A DNA stretch of 64,000 bases from Calditrichota bacterium (lineage in GTDB: Bacteria > Calditrichota > Calditrichia > RBG-13-44-9 > J042): NCBI GenBank assembly GCA_013150955.1, contig JAADJD010000052.1, positions 1-64,000 of the forward strand, written 5' to 3'. Below the pieces are notes generated by a model. It was not told where the DNA came from, did no database searches, and worked only from the letters and a program-made list of their open reading frames with translations. Position numbers and translations under genes: made by a program. Positions 56,048-64,000 of this stretch are shown here, in pieces. Position 1 is the first letter of the stretch. The number at the start of each line of letters is the position of its first letter.

Positions 56048-57094
56048 ATGGAAACCTTCTGGTTTATTGCCATCACGTTCATGTTTACCATATACGTCAT
56101 TCTGGATGGCTTTGATCTGGGGGCAGGGATGGTGCATTTCTGGGTGGGCAAAACGGAAACGGAACGACGCATTGTTTTAAACGCCATTGGGCCATTCTGG
56201 GATGGAAACGAGGTCTGGTTAATTGCAGCCGGGGGAACGCTGTATTTTGCCTTTCCCAGATTGTACGCGGCCAGTTTTAGTGGATTTTATTTGCCATTCA
56301 TCATTGTGCTCTGGTTGTTGATCTTTCGGGCACTGGGCATTGAGTTACGCCATCACCTGCATCATCCCGTGTGGCGGATCATCTGGGATCGCAGCTTCTG
56401 GCTGGGTAGCTGGTTGCTGGTCATTTTTCTGGGGGCGGCACTGGGCAATTTGATCCGTGGTGTTAGCCTGAACGATCAGGGGTATTTCTTCACCCCGTTG
56501 TGGACAAACTTACGGCCCACCCCCAATCCCGGGGTTCTGGACTGGTTCACGTTGCTCTTTTCTGCGGTGGCGGTTAGCACCTTAATGGTGCATGGGGCGA
56601 ATTTCCTGGCCCTGAAGACCGGGGGATTAATACAGGAGCGGGCCCGGAGGATTGCCAGAAATGGATGGTATGCGCTGACGGCATCCTCCGTAATAGCGGT
56701 GGGGGCAACCCACATCATTCGGCCAACGTTCTGGGACAATTTTTCCCGCTATCCCTGGGGCTGGGCGATTGTGGTAGTAAGCCTGCTGGCATGGGCGGCC
56801 ATGGGATGGTTTAGCCGGCGACAACAGGATGGGCGGGCCTTTCTGGCTTCGTCCGCATTTATTGCGGGCATGGCGGCTGTGACCGCTTTTGCCAAGTATC
56901 CTGTGCTGCTCTACGATATGGAATATGCCGAACGGCAATTAACCATTTTTAATACCGCCAGCGGGGCTTACAGTTTGAAGGTGGGCATGGGATGGTGGAT
57001 TCCTGGTATGATTCTGGTGGGGATTTATTTTGTTTATCTGTTCCATTCCTTTCGCGGAAAAATCACGGCCCCACCCGAAGATGCAGGATATTAG
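56048..57094 (+). CDS. cydB: Cytochrome bd oxidase subunit II
   Basis: The predicted protein has 348 residues with about eight membrane segments and the family opening YVILDGFDLGAGM, then GPFWDGNEVWLI. It pairs with cydA 3 bp upstream. No cydX or cydDC gene is found nearby. Confidence 0.94.
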   Translation: METFWFIAITFMFTIYVILDGFDLGAGMVHFWVGKTETERRIVLNAIGPFWDGNEVWLIAAGGTLYFAFPRLYAASFSGFYLPFIIVLWLLIFRALGIELRHHLHHPVWRIIWDRSFWLGSWLLVIFLGAALGNLIRGVSLNDQGYFFTPLWTNLRPTPNPGVLDWFTLLFSAVAVSTLMVHGANFLALKTGGLIQERARRIARNGWYALTASSVIAVGATHIIRPTFWDNFSRYPWGWAIVVVSLLAWAAMGWFSRRQQDGRAFLASSAFIAGMAAVTAFAKYPVLLYDMEYAERQLTIFNTASGAYSLKVGMGWWIPGMILVGIYFVYLFHSFRGKITAPPEDAGY

Positions 57095-57149
57095 TCCTTT
57101 TTAGCGCAGGGGGTCGCTCCGGTTTATGCTCGCCACAGGGGATGTTTCC

Positions 57150-57270
57150 AGTTGGCAGTTGCAGTGTGCAGCAGGCATCTGTTAGCTGGCAGTTTGCAGT
57201 AAGCAAGATAGCTGCAGGCGGTGTTTCAGTAAGCAATAAGCAGTAGGCAGTTGGCAGTTTGCAATATACA
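57150..57270. repeat. Degenerate short tandem repeat (GCAGTTGGCAGT-like)
   Basis: About 120 bp made of variants of GCAGT, GGCAGTT and AAGCA (for example GTTGGCAGTTGCAGT and AGTAGGCAGTTGGCAG). It follows the cydB stop and has no coding potential of its own. Confidence 0.65.
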
Positions 57271-57291
57271 AGGTTTACGCCGCGCATTTAA

Positions 57292-57526
57292 CCCGGATTA
57301 TCCTGAAGAATGCATGAAACCCCGAATCACCCGAATGAATTCGAAAAAAAATCAACAAAATAGCGAATATATCCGGGAAAAACGTTTTCATCCAGATAGA
57401 ATCAAAGTTTATTTTGTTATTTTTGCTCGTGTTCATTCGTGTCATTCGTAGGCTAATGGATAATTTGGGTTTATTATTTTTATTTGTGTGAATTTGTGTC
57501 ATTCGGGGTCGGATGCGTAATTTAGG
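57292..57526 (-). mobile_element. Family A composite copy A12, reverse orientation
   Basis: A complete element (57292-57472) preceded, in its own orientation, by a left-arm piece (57473-57526). The outer flanks TTTAA and TTTGA match at four of five. It lies just before the TrpF-like gene. Confidence 0.75.
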
Positions 57527-57551
57527 TTTGACGTACGATTTGGGGAGGCGC

Positions 57552-58256
57552 ATGGCGACGTCGGGATTGATTCAAATTGCAGGGATCCGCAACGCGGCAG
57601 AAGCCCGGCTTCTGGTAGCGGCGGGTGTGGACTGGCTGGGTTTCCCCTTTCGTTTGGAATACCATGCGGAAGATACCACCGTAGAGGCCGCTGCCGAAAT
57701 CATCCGGGAACTCCCGGAAACCGTTTCGCCAGTGTTGATCACCTATTTAAATCAGGTGGAAGCCATCCTGCAACTGGCCGAAATGCTGGGGGTCCGGCAT
57801 ATTCATTTGCACGGGCACGTTTCGGTGGATGTATTGAGAGAACTCCGAAGACAACGAAAAGACCTGTTCCTTATCAAGAGCCTGGTGGTCAAGGATAATC
57901 AGGTGGAGGAACTGGCCCGTGCCGTGGCCGTTTACGCTCCACTGGTGGACGCGTTTATTACCGATACGTACGATCCCCGGACCGGTGCCAGTGGCGCCAC
58001 TGGGAAAACCCATGACTGGCGAGTCAGCCGGAGGCTGGTGGAAATATCCCCCAGGCCGATTATCCTTGCGGGTGGGCTAAATCCAGAAAATGTGGAGAAA
58101 GCCATTGAATTTGTCCGTCCCGCGGGTGTCGATGTCCACACCGGAGTGGAAGATTCCAGGGGAAACAAAGACCCGGAACGGGTTCGCCGCTTTGTGCAAA
58201 ATGCGCGTCGGGCATTTCAGAAATATCCGCCGTTAAGGGGATTTTCAAACGAGTAA
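57552..58256 (+). CDS. TrpF-like phosphoribosylanthranilate isomerase homologue without catalytic Cys
   Basis: The predicted protein has 234 residues with a TIM-barrel fold of the PRAI family: HIHLHG, ATGKTHDW, IILAGGLNPENV and GVDVHTGVED, with an Asp in FITDTYD at the catalytic acid site. The general-base cysteine of the usual KICGI start is replaced (QIAGI), so ordinary isomerase activity is doubtful. No other trp gene is nearby. The ATG at 57552 has GGGGAGG upstream. Confidence 0.75.
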   Translation: MATSGLIQIAGIRNAAEARLLVAAGVDWLGFPFRLEYHAEDTTVEAAAEIIRELPETVSPVLITYLNQVEAILQLAEMLGVRHIHLHGHVSVDVLRELRRQRKDLFLIKSLVVKDNQVEELARAVAVYAPLVDAFITDTYDPRTGASGATGKTHDWRVSRRLVEISPRPIILAGGLNPENVEKAIEFVRPAGVDVHTGVEDSRGNKDPERVRRFVQNARRAFQKYPPLRGFSNE

Positions 58257-58404
58257 TCAGTATTTACAGATTTTCCGTTAATAATTTTACATCTTAATGC
58301 CCAGGGGGCCTGTTAGCTGTATCCACTGTGGTAGCCGGCAGGCCCGCCTGGAAAATATTTACAGACCATTTCAGCGGAGCCATAAACCAATGCATAACCT
58401 GAAA

Positions 58405-58908
58405 TTAATCATCTTGTTTTATACTACTGGCCACAAAATGAAATGCTTTCGTTGGATTGTCGTAATACAACCACAGGTCATTTCCCTCAATTTTAAACTT
58501 GTTTATTTTTCTTATATTATAAGCAAAATCATAAAATCGGGAACCCGATGGCGCGTTTACTTCAGTTACGGTCACACTATCAAATAAGATTCTAAAATTT
58601 TTTAGTAATACATATTTCCCATTATAAAAGTTACTTCCAGGCCCGCCTCTTTCTTTACCATCTTTAAAATTATAACTCCTACCCCAGAATTTGCCATTTT
58701 CATTAAAATACAATAAAATCCCTTGAGTTCCCACATCTTCTTCTATCCCCATTGAATTGATAAAACCTTTAATTTCCCATTCTTTATTTATTAGATTTTT
58801 GATCACGTCCTGGTCATATTCAGTGCCCACAATCGTTTTGCAGCCATATGCAAATAACAACCCCATTATAAGAAGTGTAAATGTGGATAGAATAATTCTA
58901 CTCTTCAT
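58405..58908 (-). CDS. Hypothetical lipoprotein, META-like, copy 1
   Basis: The predicted protein has 167 residues. A lipoprotein signal ends FAYGC (Cys at about 23). The rest is beta-rich with NEWEIKG-type and GKFWGRSYNF motifs, similar in character to META/HslJ-like barrel domains. It is clearly related to the next gene (shared VGTQGI, NGK, FRILFDSV, LWLYYDN). Its base composition is AT-rich compared with flanking genes. The role is unknown. Confidence 0.7.
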   Translation of the reverse strand: MKSRIILSTFTLLIMGLLFAYGCKTIVGTEYDQDVIKNLINKEWEIKGFINSMGIEEDVGTQGILLYFNENGKFWGRSYNFKDGKERGGPGSNFYNGKYVLLKNFRILFDSVTVTEVNAPSGSRFYDFAYNIRKINKFKIEGNDLWLYYDNPTKAFHFVASSIKQDD

Positions 58909-59024
58909 GATAGCCCCCATTTATTGTTTTTATAAAAAACTGCGAATGGTGGTTAGATTATACTTAAAACGATCTCTATTACCCATGGAAAGAACAATTC
59001 AGTCCAGTGTGTTTTTTTATATTT

Positions 59025-59513
59025 TTACTTTTCTAATCTCCTTGCCACAAAAAACAGGGCTTTGGTCCGATTATCATAGTATAGCCATAATTTGTTTTCT
59101 TCAATCTTAAATGAATCGACTTTATAATACAGAATATCCAGAAATTCCCAATATCTCGTACCGGGGGGAGTATACATTTTTGTGGTTCCGACACTGTCAA
59201 ATCGTATGGTAAAATTCCCCATCAATTCATAATTCCCCTCAAAACGGTTAGGCCCCCCTACATAATCCCCTAAATTATAAGCCTTTCCCCGGATTTTACC
59301 GTTTTCATAAAAATTCATTACGATTCCCTGTGTGCCAATATCCTGTTTTGTGCCTAAGGGGATTTCAAAATATTTCAAATCCCATTCATTATTGAGTAAA
59401 ATCTGAATCGCTTCCTCTTCATGTTCCGAACCAACAATCTGTTTGCAACCCGTATATATCAATAGACCCATTGTGATAAAGAACAGAGTCGATAAAATCA
59501 TTTTATACTTCAT
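59025..59513 (-). CDS. Hypothetical lipoprotein, META-like, copy 2
   Basis: The predicted protein has 162 residues with a lipoprotein signal ending IYTGC. It is a paralogue of the neighbour at 58405-58908: NNEWDLK, DIGTQGIVMNFYENGKIRGKAYN and LWLYYDNRTKALFFVA align through nearly the whole length. The two probably arose by tandem duplication. The 116-bp spacer between them holds only the leader of copy 1. Confidence 0.7.
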   Translation of the reverse strand: MKYKMILSTLFFITMGLLIYTGCKQIVGSEHEEEAIQILLNNEWDLKYFEIPLGTKQDIGTQGIVMNFYENGKIRGKAYNLGDYVGGPNRFEGNYELMGNFTIRFDSVGTTKMYTPPGTRYWEFLDILYYKVDSFKIEENKLWLYYDNRTKALFFVARRLEK

Positions 59514-59535
59514 GATGTATCCTCCATATAAATTA

Positions 59536-59769
59536 TTATTTTAACAATAACATTCGCCTGGTGGCCGTAAAATGGCCAGCCTGGATGGTGTAAAAATAAA
59601 TACCTGCTGGCAGGTCGCTCCCGTCGAACCGGACGGTGTGAGTGCCCGCATTCATTAATTGATTTAACAAAACACGCACCCGTCGACCCTGAATATCATA
59701 AACCGTCAATACCACATGACGGGGCTCCGGAATGGAGAAATGGATTTCCGTTACCGGATAATTGGGCAT
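59536..59769 (-). pseudogene. Orphan T9SS type A sorting-domain fragment
   Basis: These 77 codons encode only a T9SS C-terminal domain (VVLTVYDIQGRRVRVL, LPAGIYFYTIQAG, then RRMLLLK). The start MPNYPVTEIHFSIPEP lacks the NPFNP part of the usual NYPNPFNPxTxI, so it looks internally deleted as well as decapitated. No signal peptide or passenger domain is attached. It is most likely the remnant of a secreted protein gene. Confidence 0.7.
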
Positions 59770-60229
59770 TTTTTATTTAAAAATAAATTTAATCTTTGTT
59801 GATAGGCATGAAAAATTTACAAAATAAATTTATCTCTTTCAACAAAAAGCTGGCTCATGCCTTTACCCGTACTTGCAATATAACCAAAACAAATTTTCAT
59901 TTCATCACTAATGATTGATCAAATTTATCTCTTCCCATGTATGATGATTTGGGGTTTAAACTTAAAACACATTGGGTGGCGCCTTAGATCTTGTCTTCAA
60001 TTAACCCAGGCGACCTAATTCCATTCGCAATTTCGTGGCAGCTTGCGATATATTTTAGCATAGATTTTGTCTGAACAACCGGTTCATTCTGGATATATAT
60101 TATTAAAATCAACAGTCGTATGTGAAATGATTCGTTTAGGCAACGGTATGTTTTGCCCACGATAATATCGTCTTCCAGGAATTTGTTTCATTTGTTTTTA
60201 TTTGCGTCATTCGAGTTTTAGATTATAAT
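59770..60229. other. AT-rich gene-free stretch
   Basis: No gene is supported. It includes a family A remnant at about 60170-60236 (TTTGCGTCATTCGAGTTTTAG...ATAATTTGG, reverse orientation). Confidence 0.4.
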
Positions 60230-60460
60230 TTGGATTTAATCATTCTGTTTTTGTTATCCTTTATGATCTTACTTGAATTATATACCCTGCTTATTTACTT
60301 TTTTAAAATTATAAGGAACTTGAAGTCATTTGATTTTAAAAGATATGGGTTATTTGCATACAGGAAAATTATGTCTTTCAAAATCATCAGTTTTGAAACG
60401 TTAGCATTATTTATTGCTATTGTGTTTTTAAAAATTGACACAACTTTTTATAAAGGTTAA
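60230..60460 (+). CDS. Doubtful small membrane protein ORF
   Basis: The frame encodes 76 residues, two hydrophobic segments (about 1-27 and 50-70) and starts with TTG inside a family A remnant. It has no clear ribosome-binding site. In AT-rich DNA such frames arise easily by chance. It ends 15 bp before the next gene. Confidence 0.2.
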   Translation: MDLIILFLLSFMILLELYTLLIYFFKIIRNLKSFDFKRYGLFAYRKIMSFKIISFETLALFIAIVFLKIDTTFYKG

Positions 60461-60475
60461 GGAGGATAAAGAAAT

Positions 60476-61603
60476 ATGTCCTTTCGCGAACGCAAAGAAT
60501 GGCGCAGTAACCTCCAAACCGAGCTGGACATGGCCTACATTTATCGCCAGCTAAGCGAGGTGGAAGAACATCCTCAGATTGCCGAGGTCTTCCGCCGGTT
60601 AAGCGAGGCCGAGATGCGGCATGCCCGTGCCTGGGAGGAACGCCTGAAGGAAGCCGGCATGCAACTGGAGGATCTGACTCCCAGCTGGCGGGCAAAAGTC
60701 CTGGTATGGCTGGGGAAACGATTCGGCGCCCAGCTGGTACTCCCCATTTTGCAGGAGGCTGAGGACAGCATTGCCCTGGCACTGCGTCGGGAAAAGGAAA
60801 AGCGGGGGTTGCCCGTTACCGGAATCGAAAATGCCCACTCCCGGGTGTTGCATCAGGTATCCGCCCATATTAAAGGAGGATTGGAAGGGGCCCAGCTGGC
60901 GCGGTTGGAAGGACGGCACCGTCACGTGGGCGGAAATGCCCTGCGCGCGGCGGTTCTGGGCGCCAACGATGGACTGGTTTCCAATTTAAGCCTGGTCATG
61001 GGTGTGGCCGGCGCCGCCGTCTCCCACGAAGGCATTCTGATTGCCGGATTAGCTGGCTTGCTGGCCGGGGCCATTTCCATGGCCCTGGGGGAGTGGCTCT
61101 CGGTGCAGAGCTCCCGCGAATTATATGAACGGCAGATCCGGATCGAAGCCGCGGAACTGGAAGAATCCCCGGAGGAGGAAGAACTGGAACTGGCATTGAT
61201 TTTCCAGGCCAAGGGAATTGCCGAAGATCAGGCCCGCGAGCTGGCCCACCGGGTCATTTCTAACAAAGACACTGCGCTGGATACCCTGGCCCGCGAAGAG
61301 CTGGGCATCGATCCCGAAGAGCTCGGCGGGTCGGCCTGGGAAGCGGCCTTTACCTCTTTTGGATTGTTTGCCCTGGGGGCAATCATCCCCGTGGTGCCAT
61401 TCTTTTTTACCACCGGCTTAACCGCGGTTTTTGCCAGTCTGGGCGTCAGTGCACTGGGGTTGTTTGCCATTGGGGCTGCCATTACCCTGTTTACCGGTCG
61501 CAGCGTGTGGTTTTCCGGTGCCCGTCAAATGGGATTTGGACTGGCAGCAGCCGCTATCACCTACGGCATTGGAACGCTGTTCGGGGTGACCATTGTGGGA
61601 TGA
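60476..61603 (+). CDS. Ferritin-like/VIT1 family metal transporter (MbfA-like)
   Basis: The predicted protein has 375 residues. An N-terminal ferritin-like domain (about 1-145) carries the Glu and His iron site (ELDMAY, EAEMRHARAWEERL, EDSIA). A C-terminal VIT1/CCC1 domain (about 155-375) has about five membrane segments (ANDGLVSNLSLVMGVAGA, GAISMALGEWLSVQSS). Proteins of this layout export iron or manganese under oxidative stress. AAGGAGG lies 10 nt upstream of the ATG. Confidence 0.9.
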   Translation: MSFRERKEWRSNLQTELDMAYIYRQLSEVEEHPQIAEVFRRLSEAEMRHARAWEERLKEAGMQLEDLTPSWRAKVLVWLGKRFGAQLVLPILQEAEDSIALALRREKEKRGLPVTGIENAHSRVLHQVSAHIKGGLEGAQLARLEGRHRHVGGNALRAAVLGANDGLVSNLSLVMGVAGAAVSHEGILIAGLAGLLAGAISMALGEWLSVQSSRELYERQIRIEAAELEESPEEEELELALIFQAKGIAEDQARELAHRVISNKDTALDTLAREELGIDPEELGGSAWEAAFTSFGLFALGAIIPVVPFFFTTGLTAVFASLGVSALGLFAIGAAITLFTGRSVWFSGARQMGFGLAAAAITYGIGTLFGVTIVG

Positions 61604-61654
61604 GGGTTGCATCTGGCAACCTTCCCTTGCACGAATATGTTGTGGTTCCGGAAA

Positions 61655-62638
61655 CTACCGTTCCAGCTCCTCGTCCGGCACATCTTTAAATTTGGTTCCC
61701 CGAATGAGTACGGACGGATCTTCCTGAATAAAGCGGGAGGCTTCGTTCAAATTTTGCAGGGTCATGCGCAACTGGCGCATGCTGATCAGAAAATCCTCAC
61801 TACCCCGCGCCAGCTGCTGATCCATTTGCAAAAGCAATTGATTGGTGCGTTCCACCAGCTTCCCCAGATCCAGAATCAATTTTGCCAGATTGGCCTGGCG
61901 TAAACGCACCGAAATCTCCTGCGTGTTGGCCAGAATCTGTCGCAGGGTGTCGCTGCTGGTGATGCGGTAAATTTCCGCTGCGGAGGCCTGTAGCAATCGG
62001 GTGATGCTATCGGCGCGTCCCATGACCCGATGGCTCTGCAGCAACGTTTCGTGAAGCAGTGCCCGATTTTCCTCAATCAGCATGTTCATGCGGTGCAGGG
62101 TCTGATTGGCGTTTTCGGCAAAAAGGGTGATTTTGTTTAAATTTTCCGGTCGGGTGAATTCCTGCAGGTTGTTTAACAGGGCTTCCACTTTTTCGGCAAT
62201 CACCTCAGCCTTTCCGGTAATTTCTTCCGTAATGGATGAGCCGGGCAGAATGTACGCTCCCGGTTTCAGCAGAGGGGCTTCCCGGGAACCCCCTCGAATT
62301 TCGATGGTCTTCAAACCGGTGATGCCAATGGACACGATATCTGCCCGGGAATCATTCTTAATGGGGGTACCCGGTTCCAGGGCCACTTTTACGATCACTC
62401 GATTCACATTTTCCGGATCGATGCGAATGTCTTCGATGGTGCCCACATTGATTCCCAGGTATTTTACCGGACTCCCCACTTCCAGTCCACCCACAGACAC
62501 GTTTTCGTACGCAATGTAGTACACATCTTTTTTCTTCAGGAATTTCTGGCTGGTGATGATAATTATGAAAGTAAGTAAGGCGCCCAGGCTCACCAGCGTA
62601 AAAATAGCTAAGCGAATTTTTTGTGCTCGTGTGGGCAT
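61655..62638 (-). CDS. MCE/MlaD-family lipid-transport protein
   Basis: The predicted protein has 327 residues. One membrane segment (about 9-29) is followed by an MCE domain (about 38-115, GLEVGSPVKYLGINVGTIEDI). A long helical region follows that probably oligomerises. MlaD-like proteins bind phospholipids in the periplasm and work with an ABC permease and ATPase, but no such partner genes lie in this window. The ATG at 62638 carries GTTGTTAAC upstream without a strong ribosome-binding site. Confidence 0.87.
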   Translation of the reverse strand: MPTRAQKIRLAIFTLVSLGALLTFIIIITSQKFLKKKDVYYIAYENVSVGGLEVGSPVKYLGINVGTIEDIRIDPENVNRVIVKVALEPGTPIKNDSRADIVSIGITGLKTIEIRGGSREAPLLKPGAYILPGSSITEEITGKAEVIAEKVEALLNNLQEFTRPENLNKITLFAENANQTLHRMNMLIEENRALLHETLLQSHRVMGRADSITRLLQASAAEIYRITSSDTLRQILANTQEISVRLRQANLAKLILDLGKLVERTNQLLLQMDQQLARGSEDFLISMRQLRMTLQNLNEASRFIQEDPSVLIRGTKFKDVPDEELER

Positions 62639-62781
62639 ATGGCATCCGGATTTCGGTGACGGTCAAATATAACGGTTAACAACCTTTCCTGCAACCCCCG
62701 AATCCGGGGTGGGGGATAAAGACCGATATTTTCCGGTTCCTGCAGGAAGGATCCGGGTGGGGTTTTATTGCCTCATATTAA

Positions 62782-63002
62782 CCCAGATTATGCATTAGCC
62801 TCCAAATTCCACGAATTCACACGAACCAAAATAATAAACCCAGATTAAGCAATAGCCTACGAATGACACGAATTCACACAAAAAAACCAATAAAATACAT
62901 TGGATTGTGTCTGAATGAAAATGTGTTCCAGGGTTTATTCGCGATTTTGTAGATATTTTTTGGTTTCATTCGCGTGATTCGCGGTTTATTACATTATTTG
63001 GG
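62782..63002 (+). mobile_element. Family A composite copy A14
   Basis: A left arm (62782-62838) ends in AATAATAAA and joins a complete element (62839-63002). Outer flanks ATTAA and TTTAA agree at four of five. It separates the MCE gene from the threonine aldolase gene. Confidence 0.78.
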
Positions 63003-63112
63003 TTTAATATGAGTCAGTGAAATCGTCTCCCCCCGTTCTCCGAACCCCCTTGCATTAAATAACCGGCTTGCTTATTTTTCCTGCGTTTGTGTTTAAGATG
63101 AAGGATGGTTTT

Positions 63113-64000
63113 ATGAGACATGTGGATCTCCGCAGCGATACGGTAACCCGTCCCACCCCGGAGATGCGTCAGGCGATGCTACAGGCCGAAGTGGGTGACG
63201 ATGTGTTCGGTGAAGACCCCACCGTAAATCAATTGCAGGAAATGGTTGCTGCCATGCTAGGGAAGGAGGCGGCCCTGTTTGTTCCCAGCGGTACCATGGG
63301 CAATCAGATAAGCATCAATGCGCATACCCGGCCGGGAGAGGAAATCATCGTGGAACGCGACTCGCACATTGTGAATTATGAATGCGGGGCTTCCGCCATG
63401 CTGGCCGGGGTACAGCTCCACATCATCGATGGGCAGGATGGGATCATGACCATGGAACAGGTGGCGGCGGCGGTGCGTCCGCGGGATGTCCATCAACCGC
63501 AAACCCGACTGGTTTGCCTGGAAAATACCCACAACCGCGCCGGGGGAACGATTTATCCTCTGGAAGAGATTGCCCGCATTTCCCAATTTGCCCGGGAACG
63601 GGGACTTAAACTCCATCTGGATGGTGCCCGCCTGTGGAACGCCTCGGTGGCCACGGGAATCTCATTGAAAAATTACGCGCAATATTTCGATTCCGTCATG
63701 CTCTGTTTTTCGAAAGGGTTGGGCGCTCCCGTGGGTTCCATTGTGGTTGGCGATCGCGAATTCATCGAGCGGGCTCACTATTATCGTAAAGCATATGGGG
63801 GAGGCATGCGGCAGGTGGGCATTCTGGCGGCAGCGGCCATCCATGCCCTGGAGCATCATCTGGAGCGTCTGGCCGACGATCATCGTCGAGCCCGAAAATT
63901 TGCCGAAGCCATTTCCCATTTACCCGGTATTCGCATCGATCTGGAACGTGTGCAAACCAATATTGTCATGTTTGATGTGGATCCACAGGTGATGACCGCC
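63113..64000 (+). CDS. ltaE: Low-specificity L-threonine aldolase (5' part; runs off the window)
   Basis: 296 codons are present before the window ends, with the frame still open. This PLP enzyme cleaves threonine or allo-threonine to glycine and acetaldehyde. The start [15 protein letters not shown] is typical, followed by [18 protein letters not shown] and the PLP lysine Lys201 in [12 protein letters not shown]. An in-frame ATG at 63098 is possible, but GGATGG suits the 63113 start better. About 45 residues appear to be missing at the C-terminus. Confidence 0.92.
   Translation, partial: MRHVDLRSDTVTRPTPEMRQAMLQAEVGDDVFGEDPTVNQLQEMVAAMLGKEAALFVPSGTMGNQISINAHTRPGEEIIVERDSHIVNYECGASAMLAGVQLHIIDGQDGIMTMEQVAAAVRPRDVHQPQTRLVCLENTHNRAGGTIYPLEEIARISQFARERGLKLHLDGARLWNASVATGISLKNYAQYFDSVMLCFSKGLGAPVGSIVVGDREFIERAHYYRKAYGGGMRQVGILAAAAIHALEHHLERLADDHRRARKFAEAISHLPGIRIDLERVQTNIVMFDVDPQVMTA

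Noticed and set aside
60435..60455. TTGACA followed by TATAAA as a promoter for the VIT1 gene
   Set aside because: The spacing is only about 9 nt, far from the 16-18 nt needed.
354..63002. Family A as tRNA, insertion sequence or phage attachment site
   Set aside because: No tRNA-like cloverleaf, no transposase frame, and the duplications are 5 bp, which fits a non-autonomous transposable element better than an attachment site.

Overview
The window is about 64 kb of bacterial chromosome with moderate GC content. It most resembles a member of the FCB superphylum, perhaps Calditrichota- or Ignavibacteriota-like. The clues are a type IX secretion (T9SS) C-terminal sorting domain on a multihaem cytochrome (45947-47332) and on an orphan fragment (59536-59769), an arginine operon led by a GNAT acetyltransferase, short-Q-loop cytochrome bd, many lipoproteins and secreted peptidases, and an archaeal-like AsnRS C-terminus. 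The phylum is inferred from gene content. I see no rRNA, tRNA, CRISPR array, phage genes or transposase gene.

Layout. 1-5.6 kb is an accessory stretch: three clusters of hairpin-rich repeats (family B, plus two copies of family C) surround a DUF4143-type ATPase and an AbiEi/AbiEii toxin-antitoxin pair that has a perfect 16-bp operator-like palindrome. 5.8-8.7 kb holds asnS, a LOG-like protein, acylphosphatase and apt. 8.8-14.5 kb (minus strand) is an arginine operon, GNAT-argC-argB-argG-argH, with a good promoter, a 290-nt leader and an Arg-containing small ORF overlapping the argC start. 15.4-24.9 kb is a PilG-PilH-PilI-PilJ-ChpA-like chemosensory operon ending in an 1836-residue CheA hybrid kinase. 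24.9-30.9 kb carries a secreted beta-helix/TonB-domain protein, a deoxynucleoside kinase, a glycosyltransferase and an M1 peptidase lipoprotein. 30.9-42 kb holds an M14 peptidase, a beta-CASP nuclease, a Fur-family regulator, a reverse transsulfuration pair, two haem-binding c-type proteins and arginase. 42.5-57.1 kb holds an OmpA-like protein, a DUF4091-like protein, an octahaem T9SS cytochrome, nitrilase, a K+ channel with a separate cyclic-nucleotide-binding protein, suhB-prs, a phosphohexomutase and cydAB. 57.5-64 kb holds a TrpF-like protein without the usual catalytic Cys, a low-GC patch with two paralogous lipoproteins and the T9SS fragment, a ferritin-like/VIT1 transporter, an MCE protein and the start of threonine aldolase.

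The most distinctive feature is a short interspersed element (family A, about 150-182 bp for single copies) present at about a dozen loci. It has imperfect terminal inverted repeats beginning CCCAGATTATGCATTA. Six copies are bounded by exact 5-bp direct repeats (TTTAT, TTGAA, ATTAA, ATAAA three times), and one sits in a family B repeat whose uninterrupted counterpart is also in the window. This is direct sequence evidence for a MITE-like mobile element. Several copies are composites in which a truncated left arm is fused at an ATAAA site to a full element. No gene in the window looks able to mobilise it.
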